This document shows, piece after piece, positions 43,764 to 52,963 of a DNA stretch of 64,000 nt (position 1 is the first letter of the stretch; each line of letters starts with the position of its first letter). The notes beneath the pieces are model-generated. The model saw only the letters and a program-made list of their open reading frames with translations, did no database searches and was not told the origin of the DNA. The position numbers and the translations under genes were made by a program. Source of the stretch: Armatimonadota bacterium (GTDB lineage Bacteria > Armatimonadota > Fimbriimonadia > Fimbriimonadales > Fimbriimonadaceae). Location: contig JAGQUX010000003.1 of NCBI GenBank assembly GCA_020438215.1, positions 42,228 through 106,227 of the forward strand, in the 5' to 3' direction.

Positions 43764-44047
43764 GTATGGACCTCTATAAGAAATTGGTTGATCTTTACGT
43801 TGGTGAAGAACTGCCAACGGAACTCGCAGAAGAGCTTGAGCAAGCGGCAATAAACGACCCTGAGCTCAGTCACGACCTGTTCACTCTGCGACAGACTCTC
43901 ATGACGCTGAAAGCACAATCCAAAGTGGAGTTCACGGAAGAATCTCACTATCGCATCTTGCAAAAGATGCAATCCCAAGGAGTTGAGGTGGAAACCCAAG
44001 CTCCCGAACCTGCCTACTGGCAATATCAATTACCAATTCAAGGCTAA
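43760..44047 (+). CDS. Small acidic partner of the ECF sigma factor
   Basis: A 95-residue soluble, mostly helical protein (ELPTELAEELEQAAINDPELSHDLFTLRQTLMTLK). It has no zinc motif and no membrane segment, so it is not a standard anti-sigma factor, although the helical ELAEELE...DPEL part resembles the N-terminal anti-sigma-like part of the FecR-like protein at 26.3 kb (a cautious comparison). Its ATG overlaps the sigma stop (43760-43763). dnaN follows 12 bases later. Confidence 0.6.
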   Translation: MSMDLYKKLVDLYVGEELPTELAEELEQAAINDPELSHDLFTLRQTLMTLKAQSKVEFTEESHYRILQKMQSQGVEVETQAPEPAYWQYQLPIQG

Positions 44048-44059
44048 GAAGATCACCGT

Positions 44060-45163
44060 ATGAAAGTCACTGTCTCTCAATCAGAATTGAGCCAAGCTCT
44101 TGCCGTTGCCGCAGGGGCGAGTTCTATTCGCACGGCTCTGCCGGTGCTCGCTTCAATCCGAATCACAACCGTTGATGGAGGCATCTCGCTTCTGGGTTGT
44201 GATGGTGAGATGTGGGCAAGCGCAACCTGTGCGGCGAATGTCGAGTCTCCCGGTGCGATCTGCGTTCAGCAAAAGCTGCTCTCGGAAATCGTGAATGCGC
44301 TGTCCTCCACGGGAACAGTCTCCATCGAACTGGAAGGCACACAAGTCTTCTTGCGACATGGCGACTCCGAATGGAAGATGCTGGCGATGAATCCGGAAGA
44401 GTTTCCAGAAATCCCCGAGATTGATGGTTCTTCTGAGCTCAGCCTCAAGCGGGATGAGTTGCGTCACGCCATCGAAACGGTGATCTACGCGGTCAGCGAT
44501 GACACTTCCCGACCAGTTCTGACTGGAGTTCTCTTCTCCTATGATGGCGAGACACTGACCATGGTTGCGACCGACACCCACCGAATGGCAGTTCACCGCA
44601 TCCGTCGCGAAGGGATCGGCTCGCAAATTGAAGTCGTTGTGCCAGAAAAGGCCCTCAAGGTCATTCGCAACCTGGATGTCGAAAACGATACCGAGCTCAA
44701 CCTCAGCTTTGATGAGAGCCGCCTCTCAGTAGATACCGGCAAGGCAAAGGTTGTTGCTCAGCTCCTTCACGGGCAGTACCCGAACTGGGAGCGCGTTGTC
44801 CCGACCGAATTCACCCGTACTTGGACAGCAGATCGCGGCGAACTGATTGACAACGTCAAACGGGCCATGATCTTGGCTCGCGACAATGCAAACCGCGTTC
44901 GATTCACCGGTCTTGGTGATAAGGTGGTCATCACCGCCAAAAGCGAAGACAAAGGCGAAGGTAAGGAAGAAGTGAGCGTCGTCTCCAAGAACGGTGATTT
45001 GGAGATTGCATTCAACGGTCGCTACGTCATGGAAGCGCTTTCCGCTCTGCCTGGTGTCGGAGTTCGTGCAGAAATGACCGAATCCTCACGCCCCGCAGTG
45101 ATACGCCCTACCGAAGATTCGGAAGACACGTTCTGCGTTGTCATGCCGATGGCGATGGGCTAA
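44060..45163 (+). CDS. dnaN: DNA polymerase III beta subunit (sliding clamp)
   Basis: The beta clamp holds DNA polymerase on DNA. The 367-residue protein has three homologous domains. Landmarks are MKVTVSQSELSQALAVAAGASSIRTALPVLASIRI (domain 1), YAVSDDTSRPVLTGVLFSYDGETLTMVATDTHRMAVHRI (domain 2), LLHGQYPNWERVVPTEF (start of domain 3) and a C-terminal peptide CVVMPMAMG, whose penultimate segment forms the partner-binding groove. dnaN normally follows dnaA; here it follows an ECF sigma/partner pair, and no dnaA is present. A strong terminator ends the unit. Confidence 0.96.
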   Translation: MKVTVSQSELSQALAVAAGASSIRTALPVLASIRITTVDGGISLLGCDGEMWASATCAANVESPGAICVQQKLLSEIVNALSSTGTVSIELEGTQVFLRHGDSEWKMLAMNPEEFPEIPEIDGSSELSLKRDELRHAIETVIYAVSDDTSRPVLTGVLFSYDGETLTMVATDTHRMAVHRIRREGIGSQIEVVVPEKALKVIRNLDVENDTELNLSFDESRLSVDTGKAKVVAQLLHGQYPNWERVVPTEFTRTWTADRGELIDNVKRAMILARDNANRVRFTGLGDKVVITAKSEDKGEGKEEVSVVSKNGDLEIAFNGRYVMEALSALPGVGVRAEMTESSRPAVIRPTEDSEDTFCVVMPMAMG

Positions 45164-45183
45164 TCGCTAACTTTTGAGAGACA

Positions 45184-45218
45184 AAATGAGCCTGGTTCCA
45201 ATGGAGCCAGGCTCATTT
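45184..45218. terminator. Bidirectional terminator between dnaN and an oxidoreductase
   Basis: A 12-pair stem, AAATGAGCCTGG/CCAGGCTCATTT, extended inside by TCCA/GGA-type pairing, lies 20 bases after dnaN. T-rich bases follow on both strands, so it can serve both convergent genes. Confidence 0.9.
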
Positions 45219-45223
45219 CTTTG

Positions 45224-46297
45224 TTAGTAGCTCAGATCAATCGGCTCTTCTTTGCCTGTATCAGAACTCTTATAGAGCGCATCGAAGATCGCGTTGAGGA
45301 TCAAGCCTTGTTCACCTGGCACAGGCGATGGGTCTCCGTTCTGAATGGCCTTTACAAACGCCTGGATCTCTGCTGTGTGCGAGGACTTCACCTCGGGTAT
45401 GTTGCGCGGAGTGACATCCATCAGTTGCTGATTCTTCTCGGTGAAAATTTTGATCGGCTCTTCCCCGCTGGCGCGAACGGTGGCTCCGCTTTCCGTTCCC
45501 ATGAGCGTGGTTTGGAAGAACTCCCTCTCGACGTTTGCCATAAAGCTGGATTCCAGCACCATAACTTGACCATCTTCAAAACGGATAAATCCAACCGCCA
45601 TATCCTCAACGGTGAACTTGCTTCGGTCGTAATCGCCCAAAAAATTGAAGAGATCGGGGTTCTTGCCGAGCGTGTCCCAGCATCGTCCGCTGGCAGAAAC
45701 AGGCTTCGGATATCCCATCAAGAAGAGCGTGAAATCAAGGATGTGAACGCCAATGTCAATCAGTGGGCCACCACCCTGCTGCTCTTTATCAATAAATACT
45801 CCCCAGCCGGGAACACCGCGCCGCCTCAATGCTTGAGCGCGCGCATAGTAGATGTCGCCCATGCCGCCGTGGTTGATGTAATCCTGCATAAACCGCGCCG
45901 GGCCACCAAATCTCATTTGAAGTGCGACTTGTAGAATCTTGCCGGAGTCCTTGGCCGCACGGCACATCTCACGGCATTCAGCGGCGTTCATGGCAAGCGG
46001 CTTTTCGCAGAGGACGTGCTTCCCGGCATTCAGAGCATCAATCGTGGGTTGCTTGTGATATTTATTCGGTGTTGTAATGCTCACCGCATCTAGTTCGGGA
46101 TCATTGAGAAGATCGTGGTAGTCAGTCGTGACTTTTTTAATGCCGTGTTCTTTCGCAGTCGATTTCGCCAACTCTTCATTGACATCACACGCCCAAATGA
46201 TCTCGCAATCATCCGGGATGGACTGATAACCTGGGATGTGACAACCGCGGGCGATCCCGCCTGTTCCTATCAAACCAACTTTGATCTTCTTTGCCAT
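45224..46297 (-). CDS. Gfo/Idh/MocA family oxidoreductase
   Basis: A 357-residue dehydrogenase with the Rossmann start [20 protein letters not shown], the catalytic lysine in [15 protein letters not shown] and [25 protein letters not shown] in the C-terminal domain. The substrate is likely a sugar or polyol. It is a different subgroup from the family member at 16.7 kb. Its start overlaps neither neighbour; the divergent glyA begins 73 bases away. Confidence 0.9.
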   Translation of the reverse strand: MAKKIKVGLIGTGGIARGCHIPGYQSIPDDCEIIWACDVNEELAKSTAKEHGIKKVTTDYHDLLNDPELDAVSITTPNKYHKQPTIDALNAGKHVLCEKPLAMNAAECREMCRAAKDSGKILQVALQMRFGGPARFMQDYINHGGMGDIYYARAQALRRRGVPGWGVFIDKEQQGGGPLIDIGVHILDFTLFLMGYPKPVSASGRCWDTLGKNPDLFNFLGDYDRSKFTVEDMAVGFIRFEDGQVMVLESSFMANVEREFFQTTLMGTESGATVRASGEEPIKIFTEKNQQLMDVTPRNIPEVKSSHTAEIQAFVKAIQNGDPSPVPGEQGLILNAIFDALYKSSDTGKEEPIDLSY

Positions 46298-46370
46298 GCC
46301 GGGCCGATGTTACCAAGTGAATTCCCCTCAGAACCACGGGAAACCCGCAAACGTGAGCATAATATGCGTG

Positions 46371-47585
46371 ATGGCAATTGCTCCTGGCACTCATCCGCAT
46401 CGACAACACCTGGCTGATTCTGATTCGGCGGTTTTCGACCTGATTAAAAAGGAAGAAAATCGGCAGGAGCATAACCTGGAACTGATTGCATCCGAAAACA
46501 TTGCCAGCCTTGCCGTGCGCGAGGCGGGCATGTCTGTCTTCACCGATAAGTATGCCGAAGGGTATCCGGGCAAACGCTACTATGGTGGTTGCGAATTCTC
46601 TGATGATGTCGAGCGGCTCGCGATCGAGCGGGTTTGCCAACTCTTTGGGGCGGAAGCAGCCAACGTTCAACCGCACAGTGGCGCAAACGCCAACATGGCG
46701 GTTTATTTCACCTTCATGAACCCGGGTGACACTTTGATGGCGATGAACCTCGACCACGGCGGGCACTTGACCCACGGTTCACCGGTGAACTTTAGCGGAA
46801 AGCTCTACAACGTCGCCGCTTACGGAGTCGATTCAGAATCGGAACGCATTGATTACGATGAGATGCACCGAATTGCGGTGGAATCCAAGCCGAAGATCAT
46901 CGTTTCTGGGGCAACTGCATACAGCCGAGAGTTTGATTTCGCCCGCATTCGCCAGATTGCTGATGAAGTCGGTGCTATCCACATGTGCGACATCTCGCAC
47001 TACTCGGGATTGGTTGCGGCAGGCGTTTATCCGAACCCAGTTCCCCACTGCCATGTCGTCACTTCTACAACCCACAAATCCATCCGAGGGCCGCGCGGCG
47101 GCGTGATTCTTGGGCACGAGGATTACATCAAAAAGATTAACAAGACTGTCTTCCCAGGTTTGCAAGGTGGCCCGTTGATGCATATCATCGCGGCAAAGGC
47201 GGTGGCATTTGCCGAAGCATCCAAGCCCGAATTCAAAACCTATGGAGCCCAGGTCAAGAAGAATGCGTCCGCACTCGCCAAATCTCTGACCGATGAAGGT
47301 TTCCGCATTGTCTCGGGTGGAACTGATAGCCACATGATGCTCGTTGATCTCCGGCCGTTCAACGTGACTGGCAAGATCGCTCAAGAAGTGCTCGAGCACG
47401 CAAACATCACGACCAACAAAAACACAATCCCGAACGATCCCGAATCCCCGTTCGTGACGAGTGGATTGCGGCTTGGCACCCCAGCGGTCACCACTCGAGG
47501 AATGGTGGAATCCGATATGCCAACCATTGCACGAGCAATCTCAACCGTGCTTGGCAATCCCGATTCCTTGCCCGGAATTGAGTAG
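46371..47585 (+). CDS. glyA: Serine hydroxymethyltransferase
   Basis: GlyA interconverts serine and glycine while loading tetrahydrofolate with a one-carbon unit; PLP is the cofactor. From ATG 46371 the protein has 404 residues. Landmarks are [53 protein letters not shown] and the PLP-lysine block [15 protein letters not shown]. Upstream in-frame codons add 30 residues that overlap the promoter and are not conserved. It is convergent with ggt. Confidence 0.96.
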   Translation: MAIAPGTHPHRQHLADSDSAVFDLIKKEENRQEHNLELIASENIASLAVREAGMSVFTDKYAEGYPGKRYYGGCEFSDDVERLAIERVCQLFGAEAANVQPHSGANANMAVYFTFMNPGDTLMAMNLDHGGHLTHGSPVNFSGKLYNVAAYGVDSESERIDYDEMHRIAVESKPKIIVSGATAYSREFDFARIRQIADEVGAIHMCDISHYSGLVAAGVYPNPVPHCHVVTSTTHKSIRGPRGGVILGHEDYIKKINKTVFPGLQGGPLMHIIAAKAVAFAEASKPEFKTYGAQVKKNASALAKSLTDEGFRIVSGGTDSHMMLVDLRPFNVTGKIAQEVLEHANITTNKNTIPNDPESPFVTSGLRLGTPAVTTRGMVESDMPTIARAISTVLGNPDSLPGIE

Positions 47586-47632
47586 GCCAAAGCAATGGTG
47601 CAAGAACTCTGCGGCCGGTATCCGATCCACTT

Positions 47633-49276
47633 CTAATATCCGGCTGCGAGTCCATCTCCGCGTGAATCAAAGCCGCCACTGAGCTTGCCATTCGGTAGGC
47701 GCATGATTGCCGACGCCTGCCCCCAAGGTGCCTTGCGCTGATCCAGTTCGTAACCCATCTTGAGCAAATCAGTAGTGCTTTCGATGCCGGGCTCGAGCCG
47801 GATGTTATCGGGGAAATGCTGGTGATGGAATCGCGGGGCATCTACCGCCCTCTGAATGTCCATATCCCAAAGGTGAGTATTCAAGAAGACTTGCAAGACG
47901 GTTGTGATGATAGTTGGGCCGCCGGGACTCCCCGCCGTCATCCAGAACTTCCCGTCTTTGAGGAAAATGCTCGGAGTCATGGAGCTCAACATCTTCTTGC
48001 CCGGAGCAATCGCATTTGCCTCGCCCTGAAGCAATCCGTATCGATTTGGCGAGCCTGGCTTACTGGTGAAGTCGTCCATCTCGTTATTCCAGATGAACCC
48101 AGCACCGGGAACGACTGCACCAATCCCATAGCCACCGTTCAGCGTGGTTGTGACCGCGCAGACATTTCCATCCTTGTCCACGATGCAAAAGTGGGTGGTT
48201 TCCATGTGCTCCGGAGTGCCGTGATCAACCTCTTTGCTGGAACCAGCTTTACCGCGCGGCATGAGTTTCTTGCGCTGAGCGAGGTAGGCAGGATCGAGGA
48301 GCTTCTTGACCGGTACATCAACAAAGTCCGGATCGCCTAGAAAGTGGTTTCGGTCAGCATATGAGAGCCGCAGTGCCTCGGTGATATGCTGAATCGCTTC
48401 GGCGGAATTCTGCCTTTGAGATTTCAGGAAATTCCAATCGAGCAATCCAAATGTCTGTCCAAGAGTGATTCCTCCTGAGCTTGGCAATGGCATGGTCACT
48501 AGTTCGACACCATTCCCCTTGACGGAAATCGGTTCACGCCATTTGGAACGGTAGTCGCGCAAATCTTCCTGAGTGATCAGGCCATTGTTGGCTTTCATAT
48601 CAGCCACGATGATGTCAGCCACCCAGCCCTCATAAAAACCTGCGCGCTTCTTTGTCTTGACTTCTGAAAGAGTGCGAGCCAGGTCGGGAATTCGGAGGAT
48701 CGCTCCTTCTGGAATGACTTCTCCGTCACGGAAAAACACGGCCTTTGATGACTCGTATCGGGAGAGATCGCCTTTGCTCGCATTCAATGAATCGTGGAGC
48801 GACCCACGAACTTGAAATCCATCCTGCGCCAAGCGAATGGCTGGTTCAACGACCTCTGACCATTTGAGTTTCCCATACTTCTCGTGGAGTTGCACCATGC
48901 CATCCACTGAGCCAGGAACGCCCACCGCCAAGTGAGAATCGGTGCTGAGCCCATTGATCACCTCACCTTCCTTATCCAAATACATATTGCGATTGGCTTT
49001 CTTCGGAGCGACTTCCCGAAAATCCAGCGAGAACTTCTGTCCTTTCGATGTCATGCCCACCGCAAAGCCACCCCCACCGATATTCCCAGCGGTTGGGTAG
49101 GTCACGGCAATTGCAAAGTTCACCGCCACTGCGGCATCAAATGCGTTCCCACCCTTCTTGAGAATTTCGACTCCGATCTGTGTTGCGAGGGGTTCTGGTG
49201 AAGAAACCATCGCATGATCGCCGTATGCAGGAGAAACCGAATGAAAAGTTTGGGCAACCAAAATGGGAAGGATCAT
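47633..49276 (-). CDS. ggt: Gamma-glutamyltransferase
   Basis: A 547-residue Ntn hydrolase that moves or hydrolyses the gamma-glutamyl group of glutathione and related peptides in the periplasm. The N-terminal signal is MILPILVAQTFHSVSPAYG. Family blocks are HAMVSSPEPLATQIGVEILKKGGNAFDAAVAVNFA and NIGGGGFAVGM. The maturation-site nucleophile is the first Thr of ETTHFCIVDKDGNVCAVTTTLN (codon 48197-48199, about Thr360). The ATG at 49276 avoids a 52-base overlap with the divergent sulfatase that the longer frame (to 49351) would need. Confidence 0.93.
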   Translation of the reverse strand: MILPILVAQTFHSVSPAYGDHAMVSSPEPLATQIGVEILKKGGNAFDAAVAVNFAIAVTYPTAGNIGGGGFAVGMTSKGQKFSLDFREVAPKKANRNMYLDKEGEVINGLSTDSHLAVGVPGSVDGMVQLHEKYGKLKWSEVVEPAIRLAQDGFQVRGSLHDSLNASKGDLSRYESSKAVFFRDGEVIPEGAILRIPDLARTLSEVKTKKRAGFYEGWVADIIVADMKANNGLITQEDLRDYRSKWREPISVKGNGVELVTMPLPSSGGITLGQTFGLLDWNFLKSQRQNSAEAIQHITEALRLSYADRNHFLGDPDFVDVPVKKLLDPAYLAQRKKLMPRGKAGSSKEVDHGTPEHMETTHFCIVDKDGNVCAVTTTLNGGYGIGAVVPGAGFIWNNEMDDFTSKPGSPNRYGLLQGEANAIAPGKKMLSSMTPSIFLKDGKFWMTAGSPGGPTIITTVLQVFLNTHLWDMDIQRAVDAPRFHHQHFPDNIRLEPGIESTTDLLKMGYELDQRKAPWGQASAIMRLPNGKLSGGFDSRGDGLAAGY

Positions 49277-49299
49277 TGCCGCAGAGCATATTCCATTGA

Positions 49300-50784
49300 G
49301 TGAATTTGCGATCAAAAAACTTTTTGGGGTGTACTGGGCCTGTGATTGCAAGTGTTGTTTGTGCCGCCCTCATGATGCCAAGTCAGGCTTCAAAGCCGAA
49401 TGTCATCTATATCCTCGCCGATGACCTCGGATACGGCGAGCTGGGTTGTTACGGGCAGAAAGTCATCCAAACCCCTAACATCGACCGGATGGCGCGTGAA
49501 GGGATGCTCTTCACGCAGCACTATTCCCCGAGTCCAGTTTGCGCCCCAACTCGGTGCTCAGTTGTGACTGGGCAATCCACACGCATTAGCCAAATCCGCG
49601 ATAACAAGGAATACGGTGACTTCACCGCCGATGGAATTGAAGGTCAAGAGCCGCTTAGCGCTGGAACCTTTACCATTGGCTCCCTCATGAAGGAGGCCGG
49701 TTACCGCACGGCAATGGTTGGTAAGTGGGGTTTGGGCGGGCCAGAATCCACGGGACTTCCCAACGATCTCGGATTTGACTATTTCTACGGATACCTTTGC
49801 CAGCGACAAGCCCACAACTACTACCCGGTGCATCTTTGGGAGAACAAAACCAAGGACATTCTTGGCAATCCTAAGTTCAATGCTCACCAGGCATTCCCCA
49901 AGGATGCTGACCCCAACGATCCATCTGCTTACGCGCAGTACAAAGGGAATGTTTTCAGCAACGACAAGATGCTGGAAAAGACGATCAAGTTCATCGACGA
50001 GAGCGGGAACAAACCGTTCTTCGTTTACTTTGCCCCGACGATCCCCCATGTCAGCCTACAAGTGCCTGATGACGCACTGAATCAATACAACGGCAAAATC
50101 GACGAAGAGCCGTATCTGGGGAATCGTGGCTACCTCCCACATATCCGCCCCAAGTCCGCTTACGCCGCAATGATCTCCCGTTTGGATGGCTACGTTGGGC
50201 AGATCATGGACACGCTCAAGAAGAAAGGGCTAGACGAAAACACGTTGATCATGTTCACCAGCGACAACGGCCCAACTTGGGTGAGTGGCATCACGCCCGA
50301 TATGTTTGATAGTGCGTCAGGGCTTCGCGGTCGCAAAGCGCAGATTTGGGAAGGCGGTATCAGAATCCCGATGATTGCTCGCTGGCCGGGCAAGATCAAA
50401 GCCGCTACCAAGACTGATCTCCCGAGCGTTCAGTACGACCTGATGGCAACCCTTTCTGACTTGACAGGCGATTCCATCAAGTCAGAAACAGATGGAGTCA
50501 CTTTCCTGCCCACACTTCTCGGTAAATCCCAACCCAGCCGGAATTACATCTATTGGGAGTTCCCCAGCCACCAAGGGGCGCAAGCCGTTCGTTTCGGCAA
50601 CTTCAAGGCAATCCGGTTCAATCGCGGTCAGGGTGAGCCGCTCGGTCAAGTGTTTGTTTACAACCTCAAGACTGACCCAAAGGAAACAACCGATGTCGCC
50701 GCACAAAACCCGGACATCGTGAGACAAGCGGAAATCGTTTTTGCATCACGCCGACCAGCTCATGTCCCTGGTTGGAACTGGTAA
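49300..50784 (+). CDS. Arylsulfatase-family sulfatase
   Basis: A 494-residue sulfatase. The formylglycine site is Cys81 in the consensus SPVCAPTRCSVVTG (C-x-P-x-R), with metal-binding Asp-Asp (ILADDLGYGELG, 41-42) and DNGPTW in the C-terminal block. It acts on sulfate esters outside the cytoplasm; the N-terminus is a signal (VIASVVCAALMMPSQA). The open frame starts at GTG 49300; other start codons up to about 49342 are possible. No formylglycine-generating enzyme gene is in the window. It is divergent from ggt. Confidence 0.92.
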   Translation: MNLRSKNFLGCTGPVIASVVCAALMMPSQASKPNVIYILADDLGYGELGCYGQKVIQTPNIDRMAREGMLFTQHYSPSPVCAPTRCSVVTGQSTRISQIRDNKEYGDFTADGIEGQEPLSAGTFTIGSLMKEAGYRTAMVGKWGLGGPESTGLPNDLGFDYFYGYLCQRQAHNYYPVHLWENKTKDILGNPKFNAHQAFPKDADPNDPSAYAQYKGNVFSNDKMLEKTIKFIDESGNKPFFVYFAPTIPHVSLQVPDDALNQYNGKIDEEPYLGNRGYLPHIRPKSAYAAMISRLDGYVGQIMDTLKKKGLDENTLIMFTSDNGPTWVSGITPDMFDSASGLRGRKAQIWEGGIRIPMIARWPGKIKAATKTDLPSVQYDLMATLSDLTGDSIKSETDGVTFLPTLLGKSQPSRNYIYWEFPSHQGAQAVRFGNFKAIRFNRGQGEPLGQVFVYNLKTDPKETTDVAAQNPDIVRQAEIVFASRRPAHVPGWNW

Positions 50785-50830
50785 TTTTATGTGTTTTTCT
50801 AGTTATAGAATAATTCATAACATATCTCGT

Positions 50831-50836
50831 TATAAT
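50831..50836 (+). promoter_or_regulatory. -10 element before the metzincin gene
   Basis: A TATAAT hexamer lies 44 bases before the TTG start. No good -35 hexamer is visible. A GGAGAGG Shine-Dalgarno sequence at 50869-50875 is five bases before the TTG. Confidence 0.45.
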
Positions 50837-50879
50837 GAAAGTCTGATGCGCTCGGCTGAGTTGCGTCAGGAGAGGACAA

Positions 50880-52055
50880 TTGAAAAAGTTACTTTTTGCG
50901 CTTGGTGTTGTTGCGGCGTCTAGTTCGGCGTTTGCAGTTTACGAAGTCCACTTGGATTGGCTGGGCTCTGAATCACAGTTTGATGCCGCTTGGACAGCGG
51001 CAGGATACGGTGCAGGGGATGCCCTCACTGCAAGTGATCACGTTTTCCTGCAACATACAACCGAAACCCATTTGGAAGCGATCTTTGCTCCATTCGGAGT
51101 TGATTTCAAAATATCAGCTCCTGCTATTCCGCATGAAACTTTGGTTTATGGAGCAACCACGGGTAGCTCAGGCACTTTTGGTGTCGCTGACGAGATCGAT
51201 TGGCGAAACAAAACTCCAGATAACTCCGCACGAATTTTTAGTGGCAATTTCGGGATTATCATGAGCTCGACTGCTTTCAGCCGTGTTGAGAACCTTGAGC
51301 GTTTCGCACACGCATTGGCGGGAACAGGAGCACACGAGCTTCTTCACAACCACGGATTGCAACACTACGACGCCTTTGGTCAGCCGGATATTCGCGCAAA
51401 CAATGGCTATGCCGATGTTGCTGGTCAACAAAACGACTCCATCATGGCTACTGGTTCCACAGGGCTTTCCCTCCTGCGACGCGGAATGCCTCGCTTTATG
51501 AACCCCCTCGAAATGGTCAAATTTGAATTCGCAATGGGGGTAACTCCCACGCCCGGTGTGACGATTTCGGAAGCTGGCGGATTTAATGGAAGCATTGCAT
51601 CCGCCCAGAACGTACTGGGCTCAATGTTGGCAGTTTCTGGTGTGCCAGCTCTTAATATTGATGGAAACCTCAGCTCTTCTGGCGACGAAGACTTTTTCAA
51701 GTTTGAGGCGACAGCCGGAAGCTTGATCACCGCGAACACCTTCTCTGCCTTAACAGAATTGGATACGGTCGATACCTTCTTGACCCTTTATGATTCGGCT
51801 GGCTCGGTTCTGTTCACTAACGATGACATTCAATACACGTCATCAGCATTTGGGACGGGCTCCTACTCCAATGACAGCATCATCCTCAACTGGGAAGCGC
51901 AATACACAGGAACGTATTATCTGGAAGTTGGTGCAACTGCCGGATCAGGTGACTATGAGTTGCTCCTCGTGGGAATTGATGCAGTTCCTGAACCAGCAAC
52001 AATGATCGGTCTTGCTTCGCTTGGGCTCCTCGCTCTGCGACGACGCAAGAAGTAA
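50880..52055 (+). CDS. PEP-CTERM-anchored metzincin metalloprotease
   Basis: A 391-residue exported protein. A signal peptide (KKLLFALGVVAASSSAFA) leads to a zinc-protease domain whose motif HELLHNHGLQH (His152, Glu153, His156, His162) is a full HExxHxxGxxH metzincin site, followed by a Met-turn-like SIMATG (about Met189). A PPC-like beta domain follows (NIDGNLSSSGDEDFFKFEATAGSLI...TGTYYLEVGA). The PEP-CTERM tail is VPEPATMIGLASLGLLALRRRKK. The start is TTG at 50880 with a strong GGAGAGG site. A clean terminator follows. An anchored or sorted extracellular protease is inferred. Confidence 0.87.
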   Translation: MKKLLFALGVVAASSSAFAVYEVHLDWLGSESQFDAAWTAAGYGAGDALTASDHVFLQHTTETHLEAIFAPFGVDFKISAPAIPHETLVYGATTGSSGTFGVADEIDWRNKTPDNSARIFSGNFGIIMSSTAFSRVENLERFAHALAGTGAHELLHNHGLQHYDAFGQPDIRANNGYADVAGQQNDSIMATGSTGLSLLRRGMPRFMNPLEMVKFEFAMGVTPTPGVTISEAGGFNGSIASAQNVLGSMLAVSGVPALNIDGNLSSSGDEDFFKFEATAGSLITANTFSALTELDTVDTFLTLYDSAGSVLFTNDDIQYTSSAFGTGSYSNDSIILNWEAQYTGTYYLEVGATAGSGDYELLLVGIDAVPEPATMIGLASLGLLALRRRKK

Positions 52056-52075
52056 CTCCATACTAAGTCCTTTCC

Positions 52076-52114
52076 AAATCGGCTGATCTCCTGGCGGAAT
52101 CAGCCGATTTTCTT
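52076..52114 (+). terminator. Terminator of the metzincin gene
   Basis: A 12-pair stem, AAATCGGCTGAT/ATCAGCCGATTT, with an 11-base loop, followed by TCTTTGG, lies 20 bases after the stop. Confidence 0.9.
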
Positions 52115-52151
52115 TGGCAATCCGGATAGTTCAGAGTGCAAAATCAGCGTG

Positions 52152-52901
52152 ATGAGCCAAATCCCTGTTGGTCTGCAATTGTATAGCCTCCGTGACTCCG
52201 CCGAAAGAGACTTTCTCACCACTATTGCCTCGGTTGGCAAGATGGGTTACGACGGAATCGAATTCGCTGGATACTTCGATCACTCCGCCAGCGATATCCG
52301 CAAAGCTCTTGATGATGCCGGGCTAAAGTGCTGCGGTGCACACGTCCCAATCAGCGAGTTTGCCGATGATAAGTTTGAAGGCACAGTTGCTTTCCATAAA
52401 GAGATCGGTTGCCCTTATATGATCCTTCCCTGGTTGCCCCGCGAATGGCGCGACACTCACGCAAATACTCTTGAGACCTGCAAGAAGCTTGCTGAACTCG
52501 ATGAAAGAGTCCGGAGTGTTGGACTGCAAACTGGCTTCCACGCCCATGATGCCGACATGAAGCCACTCGACCAAGGAGTCTCTGCTTGGAACATCATCGC
52601 GGATAACACTCCGGACACATTCCTCCTCCAATACGACACATGTAACGGCGCGGTTGGAGGCGCAGACCCCATCCAGCCGATTCTCGACCACCCTGGTCGC
52701 TCTGTTTCCACTCACCTCAAGGGATTCCCGGTTGGGTCACCTGTTGGTGAGGGCGAAATCGATTGGTCGCAAGTTCAGGAAGCATGTGAAGGCGTCGGCG
52801 GCGTGAAGTGGTACATCATCGAACACGAAACATACATCGACTGCACCCCAGAAGAGGCTTGCCAACGCGGATTGGACAATTGGAAAAAGCTGACTTCATA
52901 A
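52152..52901 (+). CDS. Sugar phosphate isomerase/epimerase-like protein
   Basis: A 249-residue TIM-barrel protein of the AP-endonuclease-2/xylose-isomerase-like family. It opens VGLQLYSLRDSAERDFLTTIASVGKMGYDGIEFAGY and has the metal-binding residues in GFHAHDADM, LQYDTCN, STHLKGF and the final WYIIEHE. Substrate not known. I chose ATG 52152; a GTG three bases earlier is in frame. Confidence 0.88.
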   Translation: MSQIPVGLQLYSLRDSAERDFLTTIASVGKMGYDGIEFAGYFDHSASDIRKALDDAGLKCCGAHVPISEFADDKFEGTVAFHKEIGCPYMILPWLPREWRDTHANTLETCKKLAELDERVRSVGLQTGFHAHDADMKPLDQGVSAWNIIADNTPDTFLLQYDTCNGAVGGADPIQPILDHPGRSVSTHLKGFPVGSPVGEGEIDWSQVQEACEGVGGVKWYIIEHETYIDCTPEEACQRGLDNWKKLTS

Positions 52902-52963
52902 GCTAAAGGTAGACAAACCGCGACTTTTCCACAAGAGAACCTCTTCTGTATCATGGATTTCCT

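Noticed and set aside
45221..45934. Plus-strand frame of 237 residues
   Set aside because: Antisense to the Gfo/Idh/MocA oxidoreductase, with no family features.
47816..48340. Plus-strand frame of 174 residues
   Set aside because: Antisense to ggt, which has complete catalytic motifs.
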